A stretch of DNA of 64,000 bases from CBFDBF01 sp050287965 (GTDB lineage: Bacteria; Pseudomonadota; Gammaproteobacteria; Chromatiales; Chromatiaceae): contig JBNKCX010000003.1 of NCBI GenBank assembly GCA_050287965.1, positions 1 through 64,000 on the forward strand, in the 5' to 3' direction. The translations under genes were made by a program, and so were the position numbers. Below, piece by piece: positions 16,226 through 25,711 of the stretch. Each line of letters starts with the position of its first letter. Positions within the stretch are counted from its first letter, which is position 1. Below the pieces are notes generated by a model, which ran no database searches, was not told the DNA's origin, and was given only the letters and a program-made list of their open reading frames with translations.

Positions 16226-17284
16226 TTATTCCCCTTCGTCAAGGGGGTAAGGAAGGGGGTGGAATTCCAGCCGTGGCCCGGTGGGACTGTCGATGTGCAG
16301 GTCGCCCCGTTCGAACGCCTCATCCGTCACTACCACCAGCAGTTCATAACCCCCTTCCGGCGAGGGTCTGGCGTCCACGACCGTACATGTTCCCTGGCCG
16401 GATCCCCCGGCCTCCTCGGCAAAGACCTCCTCGCCGGCTAGGGGCCGCCGGTCACCCGGCACCCGGGCCAGGCGCATGCGGCGCTTCAACTTACCCAGAT
16501 ATTTCATCCGCGCCACGACCTCCTGGCCCACATAACAGCCCTTGGTGAAACTGACCCCGTCCACCAACTGCATATTGGCCATCTGGGGTACGAAGGACTC
16601 GGAAGTCGCGCTGTAGACCGTGGGGATCCCCGCTCGGATATCCTGTAATGCCCAGTGATCGGCGGTGGCGGGAGAAGCGGTCTCCTTGACGCTGTTCCAC
16701 AGATCCACCATGGCCTCGCAGGGGCCGATGACCTCGAACCGGTCCGGGGTGCCGGGTAATCGCAGCAGGGTTATGGTATCCGCATGGGAGACGTCGCCGG
16801 CAGCGGCGGGGATTTCGGGGAACACCTCGGCCAGGATCTGATGCGCGCAGGACCCTGCCAGACCGATGCGAACCAACTGGTCACTGACGTCCTCGATGAT
16901 TACCTTTGACATCAGGATGAATAGGGTGAGCCGTTTCTGAATGGGCGCGAGCAGTTCCCCCGGCAACTGGAGGAAGAACGCGCCGTCACGGAAAAACACC
17001 CGGAAGTTCGCCAGCATCCGTCCCTGGGGTGTGCAATATCCACTCATCTGGCTGCGGTTTCCGGTGAGCGATTTGATGTCGTTGGTAAGTTGCCCCTGGA
17101 GGAAGTCGGCCGCGTCTTCGCCACTGATCCGGAGCAGCCCGAGATGGGAGAGGTCATGGAGACTGCAATCCGGAAATGGCGCGGCCTGCGCCAACTGCAC
17201 AATCCCCTGTTCATCCACCATAGCGGATAGGGATTCAAGAAAGGTTTTCCACTTAAGATTCATCGATTTGATCAGTGGTTCCAT
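16226..17284 (-). CDS. ygfZ: YgfZ/GcvT-like folate-binding Fe-S cluster repair protein
   Basis: A 352-residue protein of the YgfZ (IbaG/Iba57-type) family. The marker KGCYVGQE motif is present (FTKGCYVGQEVVARM), as is the N-terminal DLSHLGLLRISGEDAADFLQGQLTNDI segment shared with the aminomethyltransferase fold. YgfZ uses folate to support maturation or repair of certain Fe-S enzymes, including MiaB. The family's Cys in KGCYxGQE is intact. ATG 17284 is used; starts at 17314 and 17263 are possible. It is divergently placed from the RNB-family gene, as in some relatives where small redox or RNA genes adjoin. Confidence 0.88.
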   Translation of the reverse strand: MEPLIKSMNLKWKTFLESLSAMVDEQGIVQLAQAAPFPDCSLHDLSHLGLLRISGEDAADFLQGQLTNDIKSLTGNRSQMSGYCTPQGRMLANFRVFFRDGAFFLQLPGELLAPIQKRLTLFILMSKVIIEDVSDQLVRIGLAGSCAHQILAEVFPEIPAAAGDVSHADTITLLRLPGTPDRFEVIGPCEAMVDLWNSVKETASPATADHWALQDIRAGIPTVYSATSESFVPQMANMQLVDGVSFTKGCYVGQEVVARMKYLGKLKRRMRLARVPGDRRPLAGEEVFAEEAGGSGQGTCTVVDARPSPEGGYELLVVVTDEAFERGDLHIDSPTGPRLEFHPLPYPLDEGE

Positions 17285-17377
17285 AAACACTCTCCAATTG
17301 GCGGTACTTTTCAAGCTGAGACGGTATCATACCGGTTCTCGTGTAAACCAATAGAACCCCGTTCCTGCGCTCAAACA

Positions 17378-19198
17378 ATGTCGGATATCCCCTTAGCGAA
17401 CGATAGCCTGGTGCTATACAAGTCAAAACCGGCGCGCGTGGTGGGTGTCGGTGACAAGATCGATATTGAGCTGGAAGGAGGCAAGATCAAGAGGGTGCGC
17501 CCAAAAGATATCGCTCCACTTCATCCGGGACCGGTGGGGAGTCTGTCGCGGTTGCATCCGCGGGAGGGGAATGCGGATGAGGCATGGGAGTTGCTGGAGG
17601 GAGGAGAGAGCAACCTGAAGGAACTGGCGGAGCTGGTATTTGGTGAATATTCTCCGGCCACCGCCTGGGCCGCCTGGGAGCTGCTGGCGGAGGGGCTCTA
17701 CTTTGAGGGGGATCCCGATGCCATTCGCGCCCGCAGTGCCGAACAGATCGCCGCTGATCGGGCCACACGGGAGGCCAGGGAATCGGCCAAACGGGAGTGG
17801 GATGAACTCCTTGAACGCCTCAAGCGCAACACCTTCCTGGAGCAGGACCGGGAACAGCTTCAGGAGGTTGAGAGAGTGGCTCTCAATCAGGTGGAGAGAA
17901 GCCGTATCCTCAGCGCGTTGGAGTATCCGGAAAAGCCCGAGAGCGCGCACCGCTTTCTGGTGGGGATCGGTTATTGGGAGCGGGAGTTCAATCCCTATCC
18001 GCGACGTCTCTCCCTGCCCACGGCGGATCCGGAACTGGCGGTGCCGGAACTGCCCCGGGAAGAGCGCCGGGATCTGACACATCTTCCGGCCTATGCTATT
18101 GACGACGAGGAGACCCATGATCCGGATGACGCCCTGAGCCTGGAGGGAGACAGGATTTGGGTCCACGTAGCGGACGTGGCAGCGATCGTGACGCCCGATT
18201 CGGATCTGGACCGGGAGGCGCGGGCGCGGGGTGCCAACCTCTATCTGCCGGAACGGACCCTGCACATGCTGCCGCTGGACGTCACCAGAAAGCTGGGTCT
18301 CGGACTGCAGCAGACCTCGCCGGCACTCTCATTCGGGTTCCGCCTGAACGACAGGTGGGAACCGGTGGACATCGATATAACACCGAGCTGGATCCGGGCG
18401 GTCCGTCACAGCTATGGCGAGATAGACGGCCGGCTGGAGGAGGAGCCCTTCGCAACGCTTCTGGAGTTGATCGATCGCTACCGGCAACGGCGGAAAGGAG
18501 CCGGCGCCTCTGATCTCAATCTGCCGGAGGTGACTGTTCGGGTACAGGATGGGAGGGTGGTTATTCAACCCCTGAAACGCACCGCCGCCAGACAGCTGGT
18601 GGCGGAGGCCATGACCATGACCGGGGAGGCGGTGGCCCGCTACGCCCGAGAGCACCATATACCCATACCCTATGCGACCCAGCAATCGCCTGAAAACCCG
18701 CGGATTCCCCAGGGTCTGGCGGAGACCCACGGATACCGGCGACAGCTGAAACCGGGGCAATCGAAGAGTGCGGCCGAACCCCATGCCGGCCTGGGCCTGG
18801 AGAGCTACTGCCGTTCCACCAGTCCGCTGCGGCGTTATCTGGACCTGGTGGTCCATCAGCAGCTGCGCAGTCATCTGCGGGGGGATGTTTTGATGTCGGA
18901 ACAACAGATTGCGGAACGTATCGCCATGTCGGAAAACGGTGCCCGAGGGGTGCGCCGAGCGGAACGGCTTTCCAATACTCATTGGAAGATGATCTACCTG
19001 CTGCGAAACCGGGCATGGCGGGGGAAGGGTACGGTCGTGGAGATGACGGACAAGCGGGCCACGGTAATCATCCCCGAACTGGCACTGGAGACGAAGATCC
19101 GGCTGCCCGGTGACGTACCCCTCAACACGGAGCTGGAATTGGCCCTGCGGGAGGTGGATATGCCGGAACTTACGGCCTGGTTCAGGGTGATCGACTGA
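17378..19198 (+). CDS. RNB-family exoribonuclease (RNase II/VacB type)
   Basis: A 606-residue 3'-5' exoribonuclease. An N-terminal beta-barrel-like part (LVLYKSKPARVVGVGDKIDIEL) is followed by a helical region and the RNB catalytic domain from about residue 235. AIDDEETHDPDDALSLEG supplies the acidic Mg-binding cluster, and then come VHVADVAAIV and the conserved CRSTSPLRRYLDLVVHQQL. The C-terminal S1-like part appears short. It is smaller than E. coli Rnb (644) and lacks a second cold-shock domain, so it belongs to the shorter RNB group seen in many proteobacteria. ATG 17378 is the only good start. Confidence 0.85.
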   Translation: MSDIPLANDSLVLYKSKPARVVGVGDKIDIELEGGKIKRVRPKDIAPLHPGPVGSLSRLHPREGNADEAWELLEGGESNLKELAELVFGEYSPATAWAAWELLAEGLYFEGDPDAIRARSAEQIAADRATREARESAKREWDELLERLKRNTFLEQDREQLQEVERVALNQVERSRILSALEYPEKPESAHRFLVGIGYWEREFNPYPRRLSLPTADPELAVPELPREERRDLTHLPAYAIDDEETHDPDDALSLEGDRIWVHVADVAAIVTPDSDLDREARARGANLYLPERTLHMLPLDVTRKLGLGLQQTSPALSFGFRLNDRWEPVDIDITPSWIRAVRHSYGEIDGRLEEEPFATLLELIDRYRQRRKGAGASDLNLPEVTVRVQDGRVVIQPLKRTAARQLVAEAMTMTGEAVARYAREHHIPIPYATQQSPENPRIPQGLAETHGYRRQLKPGQSKSAAEPHAGLGLESYCRSTSPLRRYLDLVVHQQLRSHLRGDVLMSEQQIAERIAMSENGARGVRRAERLSNTHWKMIYLLRNRAWRGKGTVVEMTDKRATVIIPELALETKIRLPGDVPLNTELELALREVDMPELTAWFRVID

Positions 19199-19644
19199 AT
19201 CGGTGTCTCCACTTATTTCCCCGCGTTATCCCCTTGGGGAGGGGGTTGAAAGAGCCCGGCGCCCGGCACGATGGAGAATCTCTTGTTTTTTTTCGCCCGG
19301 GGAACCGGGTCTCTGCAGGTGCTCCGCTCTGACAGAGGAGCGCGTCATCCCGGCGAATGCCGGGATCCAGGAGAACCAGCCGCTGGATTCCGGATCTCCG
19401 CTGCGCTCCGTCCGGAATGACGAGGGGAGGCGTTCCTCTCCCGCTTGCGGGGGAGGTTCGGAGGGGGAGAAGGTGTAGGGGCCTGCTCTTGTGGGCGATG
19501 GAACAATCCCCGTTTTTCGCCCGGGGGCGATCCGTTGCAGACAGTGACTGATTTTGAAAACATCGGGCGATGAATTTGGTACTCTATTCGTCGATTGCCG
19601 AAATCCTGACCCCGTTATCCGGGGTTCAATAGATGGAGATCACT
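19199..19644. other. Repeat-bearing intergenic region
   Basis: About 445 bp without a gene. It includes the palindromic repeat at 19343-19422 and a second inverted repeat, CCTCTCCCGC/GCGGGGGAGG (about 19435-19456), which could terminate transcription of the RNB gene. Confidence 0.5.
19343..19422. repeat. REP-like composite palindromic repeat
   Basis: Outer inverted ends CGTCATCCCGG and CCGGAATGACG match at 10 of 11 bases. Inside are CCCGGCGAATGCCGGG, an inner pair GGATCCAG/CTGGATTCC, and CGGATCTCCGCTGCGCTCCGTCCG. This is the widespread CGTCATTCC-type dispersed palindrome, equivalent to a two-hairpin BIME. A half copy lies at 8570-8591. Confidence 0.7.
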
Positions 19645-19842
19645 ATGCCAAAGAGTGGCGGCCAGAAACCTCTTGAGTCATCGATTCTGCACGGACCGGT
19701 TCAGGAATTCACCGATTACTGTGAAGCGGAATTCGAACGCCGCGGGAATTCGGGAGAGCCGTTCGATGAAGGGGTCTACCGGGAGGCCATGGAGTTAGCG
19801 CTGGGTAAACTGCGGAAGCTGAAAGAAAAGGGCCAGGGATGA
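19645..19842 (+). CDS. Small acidic/basic protein preceding the SMC-like ATPase
   Basis: A 65-residue soluble protein, MPKSGGQKPLESSI..., with a helical Glu-rich middle and a Lys-rich end. ATG 19645 has GATGGAGATC upstream; an in-frame ATG four codons earlier overlaps that site. Its TGA overlaps the ATG of the ATPase gene (ATGA), so the two are coupled. The family is unknown to me; the conserved-looking pattern HGPVQEFTDYCEAEFERRG suggests a dedicated partner of the ATPase. Confidence 0.6.
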   Translation: MPKSGGQKPLESSILHGPVQEFTDYCEAEFERRGNSGEPFDEGVYREAMELALGKLRKLKEKGQG

Positions 19843-21632
19843 TTATCACCTCGATAAATTCGGAAAACCTGCTCAAGTACTCCAGCCTGGTGTTGGACAA
19901 TCTGCCGGAAGCGGGGGTTATAGCCATCAGTGGTCATAATGAGTCGGGGAAAAGCACCATCGGCGAGACCATCTGCTTCGCTCTTTTCGGACGCACCTTT
20001 TCTCTCGGTTCCGGGGAACTGGAGAAGGTGATCCGCTGGGGGGGAGCCGATAGTCGTGTGACCCTCGGGTTCCGTACCGCGGACGGAAGCGATTATGAAA
20101 TCCACAGATTCCTCAACCGGGAGGGGAATCATGGGGTTCGATTGAACCGGAAGGGGGAGGAAAAGCCGATCGCCAGCGGTGAGGGGCGGGTTGCGGATAC
20201 CCTCAGCAGGATATTAGGGTATGGTTTCGATGAGTTTATTGAATCGTTTTATCTCGCGCAGCGGGAGATCACCACACCGCACCCACACAGTAAGGCGGTA
20301 AAAAAAATGGCCGGGCTTTCCGATCTGGAGTCGGTCACCGAGGAGATCAGTGACGAGGTAGAGCTGTATCAGGGAATGATGGAGTCAACGGTAGAGGGTG
20401 TCGCCGGCCTGGAGAGGGCTCTCGAGGAGCTGAACATCCAGAATGACCGCCTGCTGCAATTGGAACAGGAACGGGCAGAGGTGGTGGATAGCGAAAGCGG
20501 CATGAAACAGCATATAGATGAGCTGGAAGAGGCCGCGAGAATCTACGGGGAATCTATACCCCTCATCCCGGAATCGGAGAAGAGAAGGAAAAACAGCGGC
20601 CAGATTGCGGTGCTGCTCATTCTGTTGTCCGCGCTGATGACCCTTCTCTGGGGGGTGTTTGATGCCGTTCCGCCGGTGGTGCAGTACGTGGCCGTGTTTC
20701 TCGGCTTCACGGCGTTGCCGTTCCTGGGGTACATGCTTTATGTCTCGCAGCGGATAAACCGACTACGCCTCGGGGCATCCGATCTCAGTCAGCAGATAAA
20801 TGCCGCTTACCGTTTTTCCCAGGGAGCGGACAATGGCGGCGTGGAGAGCAGTGAAGGCGGTGAGGTTGAGCTGTCAGGACTGGTCGCCGGAAATACGGGC
20901 GTGGGGCTGGAAGAGGGAGAAGTGGCAACGCTCTGTGAGCGTATCTGTTCCTTCGCGGCGGATGCCGGCGAGGTTGATACCGCCGTAGGTCGGGAACTCA
21001 ACTGGATGCGCAGCGGGCTTGAATACAGTCGGGAGCGGATAGAACAGCTGGAACGGGATATGGAAGAGGAGGAAGAACGGCTGCGGGAGGCCGGCCGGAT
21101 TCGGGAGCGGCGGGAGGAAATGGAACAGCATCTGAATGAACACCAGCAGCAGATTCACCTGCGGGAACGGGCACTGGAGCTTCTGCAGGGCGCAACCCGT
21201 CAGATTTCCCACCGCTTCAACAGGGATCTGCAGGACCTGGTGGGAAAAACCCTGCCGCTGTTTACCGAGGGGCGCTATGAACATCTGCAGATCGATGAGG
21301 ACCTGACGGTGCGTGCCTTTTCCAATGAGAAACGGGATTTTATCAACCTGGAGGAGATATCCAGCGGTACCCAGCGTCAGATCATGCTGGCGGTGCGCCT
21401 GGCTTTGTCACAGGAGTTGATAAACCGGACCACCGCGGGCAGGCAGTTTGTATTTCTCGACGAACCCTTCGCCTTCTTCGACCAGGAACGTACCCGCAGC
21501 GCCCTTGATGTGCTGCCGGAGCTGAGCGACCAGATAGCCCAGGTCTGGATCGCGGCACAGGAGTTTCCCGATAAGCAGGACTTCGCCCTTGTTATCGATT
21601 GTGATCGGGAGCAGCAGAGCCTGGCACTGTAA
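19839..21632 (+). CDS. SMC/Rad50-like ATPase with a transmembrane hairpin in its coiled coil
   Basis: A 597-residue ABC-type ATPase of the RecF/Rad50/YhaN style. Walker A is GHNESGKST (32-40), a Q-loop-like YLAQREIT lies near 138-145, the signature is SSGTQRQ (508-514), and Walker B is FVFLDEP (537-543) with a D-loop DQERTRS. Coiled-coil arms lie at about 180-245 and 390-450. The middle of the arm, where Rad50 has its zinc hook, contains two hydrophobic segments (256-275 and 282-303) that look like a membrane hairpin, then a Gly/Glu-rich linker. It should therefore be anchored to the inner membrane with its ATPase heads in the cytoplasm. Genes on both sides overlap it by 1-4 bp. The role is unknown; DNA- or envelope-related tethering is an inference. 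Confidence 0.8.
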   Translation: MIITSINSENLLKYSSLVLDNLPEAGVIAISGHNESGKSTIGETICFALFGRTFSLGSGELEKVIRWGGADSRVTLGFRTADGSDYEIHRFLNREGNHGVRLNRKGEEKPIASGEGRVADTLSRILGYGFDEFIESFYLAQREITTPHPHSKAVKKMAGLSDLESVTEEISDEVELYQGMMESTVEGVAGLERALEELNIQNDRLLQLEQERAEVVDSESGMKQHIDELEEAARIYGESIPLIPESEKRRKNSGQIAVLLILLSALMTLLWGVFDAVPPVVQYVAVFLGFTALPFLGYMLYVSQRINRLRLGASDLSQQINAAYRFSQGADNGGVESSEGGEVELSGLVAGNTGVGLEEGEVATLCERICSFAADAGEVDTAVGRELNWMRSGLEYSRERIEQLERDMEEEEERLREAGRIRERREEMEQHLNEHQQQIHLRERALELLQGATRQISHRFNRDLQDLVGKTLPLFTEGRYEHLQIDEDLTVRAFSNEKRDFINLEEISSGTQRQIMLAVRLALSQELINRTTAGRQFVFLDEPFAFFDQERTRSALDVLPELSDQIAQVWIAAQEFPDKQDFALVIDCDREQQSLAL

Positions 21633-21826
21633 TGGCGGAACAAGATCCCTACAGCTCCTGCGCTATCTGCCGTTTTATGCGGGCCCTGGCATTCAGTGCC
21701 ATAGGGGCCGCCATCGCCGGTTATGGGGCACTCTGGATCGGTATGGGGCAGGACGCGGTTATGCTGATTGCTTTTTTCGGTGCCCTGGCGGCGGTTGTCT
21801 GGGTAAACCGCAAAAGGCAAGAGTGA
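21632..21826 (+). CDS. Small two-helix membrane protein of the ATPase operon
   Basis: A 64-residue protein with an N-terminal CxxC (SCAIC) and two hydrophobic helices (about 17-35 and 40-57), ending in a basic RKRQE. Its ATG overlaps the ATPase stop (TAATG), so it is coupled to it. It may help to place the ATPase in the membrane. No family is recognised. Confidence 0.6.
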   Translation: MAEQDPYSSCAICRFMRALAFSAIGAAIAGYGALWIGMGQDAVMLIAFFGALAAVVWVNRKRQE

Positions 21827-22151
21827 ATATTGTCACAAATCGGACTAAAGGTATTCGCCACGCACTTCTTCAGGCTCCTTTCAAAAAAGACAGTAAATAC
21901 CGGATAGGTTATTGGGGTTATTTGTTCGAAAGGCCGGGAATAGCAGGGATCAGTTCAGGAATATAATTCGTAAATTGAAGAAATTAACGGGCCGGTGGAT
22001 TGATTGAATCAGAAAAACGGGCTTGAAACCGAGGGGTCCGCATAGGTATGCTTCCGGTTACTGGGAGTATTAGTTTCCGCATGGAAACGCGCTTACCTTA
22101 ATACACAATCGTCAAGAATGATCCGCAGCGACCGTCTGCGGGGGAGATACC
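21827..22151. other. Gene-free region upstream of rpfF
   Basis: About 325 bp with no supported gene. It must carry the rpfF promoter and leader. I looked for a c-di-GMP riboswitch and a CRP/Clp-type site and saw neither. GGGGGAGAT just upstream of 22152 is the rpfF ribosome-binding site. Confidence 0.5.
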
Positions 22152-23048
22152 ATGGATCTGGAAGAATACATGGTAAGGGGGGGCTCTAGCTTCGAACAGC
22201 TGGAGATCCGCTACGAGCCGGATAAACAGGCGGTCTGGGGGATTCTAAAATACTCCGGTCGGCCTTGCGCCAACCTGGATATTCTGCGGGAGATAGCGGA
22301 GGCCCAAAAAATAATCTCGGAAACTGCCAAGCGTGGATACAGGGAGGGCGACGGAAATCGACTTCTCTATCAGATTGTAGAATCCGAGCGGCCCGGTGTG
22401 TTCGGTCTGGGTGGGGATCTTGAGTATTTCATGGAGCTGATTCGTTCCCGGAACCGGGATGCGTTGTACGAGTATGCGAAACTCTGCGTGGATGTGAGCT
22501 ACCCGGTGGCCACCAGTTACGGAATACCGTTTACCACCATCGCATTGGTGCAGGGAGAGGCCCTGGGGGGTGGATTCGAGGCGGCCCTCTCCGCCAATAT
22601 CCTGATCGCCGAGCAGAGCGCTTCCTTCGCATTTCCTGAAACCGTTTTCGGCCTGTTCCCGGGTATGGGCGCATTTAATTTTCTTGCCCGCCGGGTGGCG
22701 CCGGCACTGGCGAAACGTATCATCACCAGCGGACGGATTTATTCGGCGGCCGAACTGCATGAAATGGGCGTGGTGGATATCCTGGCAACGGATGGCAAGG
22801 GCAGGGAGGCGGTATACGATTTCATGAAACATCGGAGGAATCGATCCGCCGGTTTCCAGGGTCTGGACGTGGTGATGGATCAATTCAATCCGCTGACCCA
22901 TAGAGAGCTTCTGAACAGCGTAAACGTCTGGGTGGATACGGCGATGCAGCTCACGGAGAAGAACCTGCGTCTTATGGAGTATCTGCTGCGGGCGCAGGAG
23001 AAGCGCTGGAACGGCGTCCAGGAACTGCCGGTCCGGTACGCCGTTTAG
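22152..23048 (+). CDS. rpfF: RpfF-type DSF synthase (crotonase fold)
   Basis: A 298-residue crotonase-superfamily enzyme matching RpfF, which makes cis-2-unsaturated fatty acid signals (DSF) from hydroxyacyl-ACP by dehydration and thioester cleavage. The oxyanion-hole and catalytic segment GEALGGGFEAALSANILIAE holds Glu143, and FPETVFGLFPGMGAF holds Glu163. The Xanthomonas enzyme uses Glu141 and Glu161, so both are conserved at nearly the same numbering. The N-terminal FEQLEIRYEPDKQAVWG and C-terminal helices also fit. It lies tail to tail with the RpfC-type kinase, and rpfG and an acyl-carrier/ketoacyl-synthase pair are close by. Confidence 0.9.
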   Translation: MDLEEYMVRGGSSFEQLEIRYEPDKQAVWGILKYSGRPCANLDILREIAEAQKIISETAKRGYREGDGNRLLYQIVESERPGVFGLGGDLEYFMELIRSRNRDALYEYAKLCVDVSYPVATSYGIPFTTIALVQGEALGGGFEAALSANILIAEQSASFAFPETVFGLFPGMGAFNFLARRVAPALAKRIITSGRIYSAAELHEMGVVDILATDGKGREAVYDFMKHRRNRSAGFQGLDVVMDQFNPLTHRELLNSVNVWVDTAMQLTEKNLRLMEYLLRAQEKRWNGVQELPVRYAV

Positions 23049-23066
23049 ACAGGCAATAACCTTTTA

Positions 23067-25634
23067 CTAGTTTACGGCCGGTTTTCTCAGGCCGATTTCA
23101 GCGGCAAGCGCGGCTTTTGCCTTTTTGAATTCCCGGCGTAGATCATCGAGACTGGACTCCCCTTTTCTCAGGAATCTTGTGTGAGGCAGGTGTTGTGCCT
23201 GAGAGGCGAGATCGGCGAGTCTGACAAGTCCAAGATTTGCCGCGGAACCTTTCAGGGCATGGGCGAGATCCTGAAAGTGGGTGTAATCCCCGCAATCCAG
23301 TGACTCAATCATACCCTGCATCAGTTGTTCTCCCTCCCGCTCCAGGTTTTCATATAGCTTGTATATGAATCCCTTATTATGACCCAGTTCGATAACGTCG
23401 TTCAGTATGGCGCGGTTGATGGTAGGCAGTTCGTCATGCTCCGGGTAAACCGGGGGAAGCGGTATTTCATCCACCATGGGCTCGCTATCGGGGGCGAGGG
23501 AGGTGATCTGTTGAATGGTCTCGAGGAGCTTCGCGGAGGAGATCGGTTTGGTCAGGAAGTGCTCGATACCCGCTTCCCTGCACTCTTTACGCGCATCCAG
23601 GGTGGCGTTGGCGGTCAACATGATAAACGGCGGCCTTTCTTCTCCGGCGTGGGCGATGGTGTACATCTTGTAAGCGTCTATACCGCCGAGTACGGGCATC
23701 TGCATGTCCACGATCACCAGGTCATATTCCGCCTCTTCCAGGGCGTCCAGCAACTCCTGCCCGTTTTCCACCAGATGATGGGTATGTCCCGCACGTCCCA
23801 GGATTCTCCCGATCACCATGCGGTTAACCGAGTTGTCTTCAGCCACCAGCACTCTGAGTGAACGCTGGGACCGGCGGGCCTTGGTGAAATGATCGGAAAG
23901 GCTGATGATGCCTTCCTCTTCGAAGGTGCTCGCGTGAGAGGCATGGAGGGCGTTGAACAGCAGCGCCTTGTTTAGTGGAGAGGTAAGGGTAAAGGTGGTA
24001 TTCGGGCTGGTATCGAGTTTGGGGGCGATCTGCCCGGCGGGCGGCGCGATCAGGATAGTGACGCGGGAGAGGAACATATCCCGCCCGATGGATTCCAGGA
24101 AGACCCTCATGCCCTCGTCCACATTTATGCCGTCGATCAGAAGCACCTCAAACGGGGAGTTGTTCGAGCAGGCGTCGTACAGCAGGCGTTTGGCGTCACG
24201 GCTGGTTTTCACGTCAAGGTACTGGACCTTCCAGCCCTGCAGACAGCGGGTGATATCGGTGTCGGAATTCCTGATTCCGCACAACCGCAGAACCCGGCAC
24301 TCGGCAAGGGTTTGGGTATCCAGGTTCTCTTCGGAATCAGGCTGGTGTCCGAACTCGATATCAAACCAGAAGGTGGAACCGATACCCTCGGTGCTGCGGA
24401 GTCCGATGCGGCCCCCCATCAGCTCCACCAACTGTTTGGTAATGGTGGTGCCCAGACCGGTCCCCCCGTAACGGCGGGTGGTGCTCTCATCGGCCTGGGA
24501 AAATGTATCGAAGATCCGCTCCTGTTTCGCCTCCGGGATGCCGATACCGGTATCCACCACCTCGAAGCGCACCAGGGCCCTGGCATCGTCTCCACGGATC
24601 ATGTGGCAGCGGACCTCGATGGAGCCCTTTTCCGTGAATTTTATGGCGTTGCTGATGAGGTTGTTCAGGATCTGCCGCAGATGGAAGGGGTCGCCCATCA
24701 GCTTGTAGGGGGTATCCAGGCCGATCTGGCAGGAGAGATCGAGCCCCTTAGTCTTCGCCCGGTCGGTAAACATCCGTACGGAGGTATGCAGGAGGCTGTG
24801 AAGGTCGAAGTCCGTAGTTTCCAGTGTCAGTTTGCCGGCCTCGATCTTCGACAGATCGAGGATGTCTTCAATGAGGTGGAGCAGGCTGTGGGCGGAGGCG
24901 TAGATGGTGTCCGCGTACTCCTTCTCCTCTTTCCCCAGCTGGGAGGCCTGCAGCAGCTCACTGGTTCCGATGACGCCGTTGAGGGGGGTTCGCATCTCGT
25001 GGCTCATACGGGCGAGAAAATCACTCTTGGCGCGGTTGGCCTCCTCGGTGCGTCGTTGGGCCTCCGTGAGACGTCTCAGGAGCGTGGCCACATAGCCGGG
25101 AAGTACCACCAGCGCCGCCAATAGTCCAACGCCGAGTGCCGTATGGGTACCCCAGTATTCGTTCGTGAGAAGGATGGCGCTGAAACCGATAAAGGAAATG
25201 GCGGCGGAGATATAGAGATAATAGGCGCCGAAACGGAAGCCGTATCCGAATATCATCCACAGGTATACGGGCCACCACGGAGCTCCGTCTTTCCCCGTAA
25301 TGGCGAGAAAAAGTGTGGTCATTCCAATATCCGCTAACAGGCTGACATGGCGCCGCAAAACTGATGTTCCTGGCTTTAGGATGATTGCCAGAAATACACC
25401 AATGGAAAAATACAGAAAGAAGTAAATTACGGACGGGATGTCAAATATCCAGACATAATGTTCCGAGCGCGCAAATTCTGGAGAGGTAAGGACATAGGTA
25501 AGAATGGCGAGGGAGATAAATATCCGGACAAGCGCCTGTTCGTGTTCGCTGTCTTCGCGGTTACTCAGACGGTTGCGTATCCATCTCAATGGATTAGCAT
25601 GGTTACTTACAGGATTGGATGCAATATTTTCCAT
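23067..25634 (-). CDS. rpfC: RpfC-type hybrid sensor kinase
   Basis: An 855-residue membrane kinase. There are five hydrophobic segments within residues 36-185, with short loops, as in RpfC. The HisKA domain has SHEMRTPLNG (His212). A HATPase follows with NLISNAIKFTEKG, DTGIGIP and GGTGLG. Residues of about 440-560 form a degenerate receiver-like linker. A true receiver follows with LVAEDNSVN, the phosphoacceptor Asp in VIVDMQMPVLGG, and TKPIS. The C-terminal Hpt domain carries His in LAHALKGSAANLG. It is longer than Xanthomonas RpfC (726), because of the extra degenerate domain. It should perceive DSF and pass phosphate to RpfG. It shares a divergent promoter region with the acyl carrier protein gene. 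Confidence 0.9.
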   Translation of the reverse strand: MENIASNPVSNHANPLRWIRNRLSNREDSEHEQALVRIFISLAILTYVLTSPEFARSEHYVWIFDIPSVIYFFLYFSIGVFLAIILKPGTSVLRRHVSLLADIGMTTLFLAITGKDGAPWWPVYLWMIFGYGFRFGAYYLYISAAISFIGFSAILLTNEYWGTHTALGVGLLAALVVLPGYVATLLRRLTEAQRRTEEANRAKSDFLARMSHEMRTPLNGVIGTSELLQASQLGKEEKEYADTIYASAHSLLHLIEDILDLSKIEAGKLTLETTDFDLHSLLHTSVRMFTDRAKTKGLDLSCQIGLDTPYKLMGDPFHLRQILNNLISNAIKFTEKGSIEVRCHMIRGDDARALVRFEVVDTGIGIPEAKQERIFDTFSQADESTTRRYGGTGLGTTITKQLVELMGGRIGLRSTEGIGSTFWFDIEFGHQPDSEENLDTQTLAECRVLRLCGIRNSDTDITRCLQGWKVQYLDVKTSRDAKRLLYDACSNNSPFEVLLIDGINVDEGMRVFLESIGRDMFLSRVTILIAPPAGQIAPKLDTSPNTTFTLTSPLNKALLFNALHASHASTFEEEGIISLSDHFTKARRSQRSLRVLVAEDNSVNRMVIGRILGRAGHTHHLVENGQELLDALEEAEYDLVIVDMQMPVLGGIDAYKMYTIAHAGEERPPFIMLTANATLDARKECREAGIEHFLTKPISSAKLLETIQQITSLAPDSEPMVDEIPLPPVYPEHDELPTINRAILNDVIELGHNKGFIYKLYENLEREGEQLMQGMIESLDCGDYTHFQDLAHALKGSAANLGLVRLADLASQAQHLPHTRFLRKGESSLDDLRREFKKAKAALAAEIGLRKPAVN

Positions 25635-25711
25635 AACGTGTTAATTTTCAAGTGGTATAATAATACTATAAAACCCCAGAAAATTAGAATAAGGAAAATT
25701 CCAGGTCGCCT

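Noticed and set aside
21827..22151. c-di-GMP riboswitch or CRP/Clp site upstream of rpfF
   Set aside because: The consensus blocks for GEMM-I/II and the TGTGA-N6-TCACA site are not present.
23379..25124. Long plus-strand frames opposite the RpfC-type kinase
   Set aside because: Shadow frames; the kinase on the minus strand shows all domain motifs.
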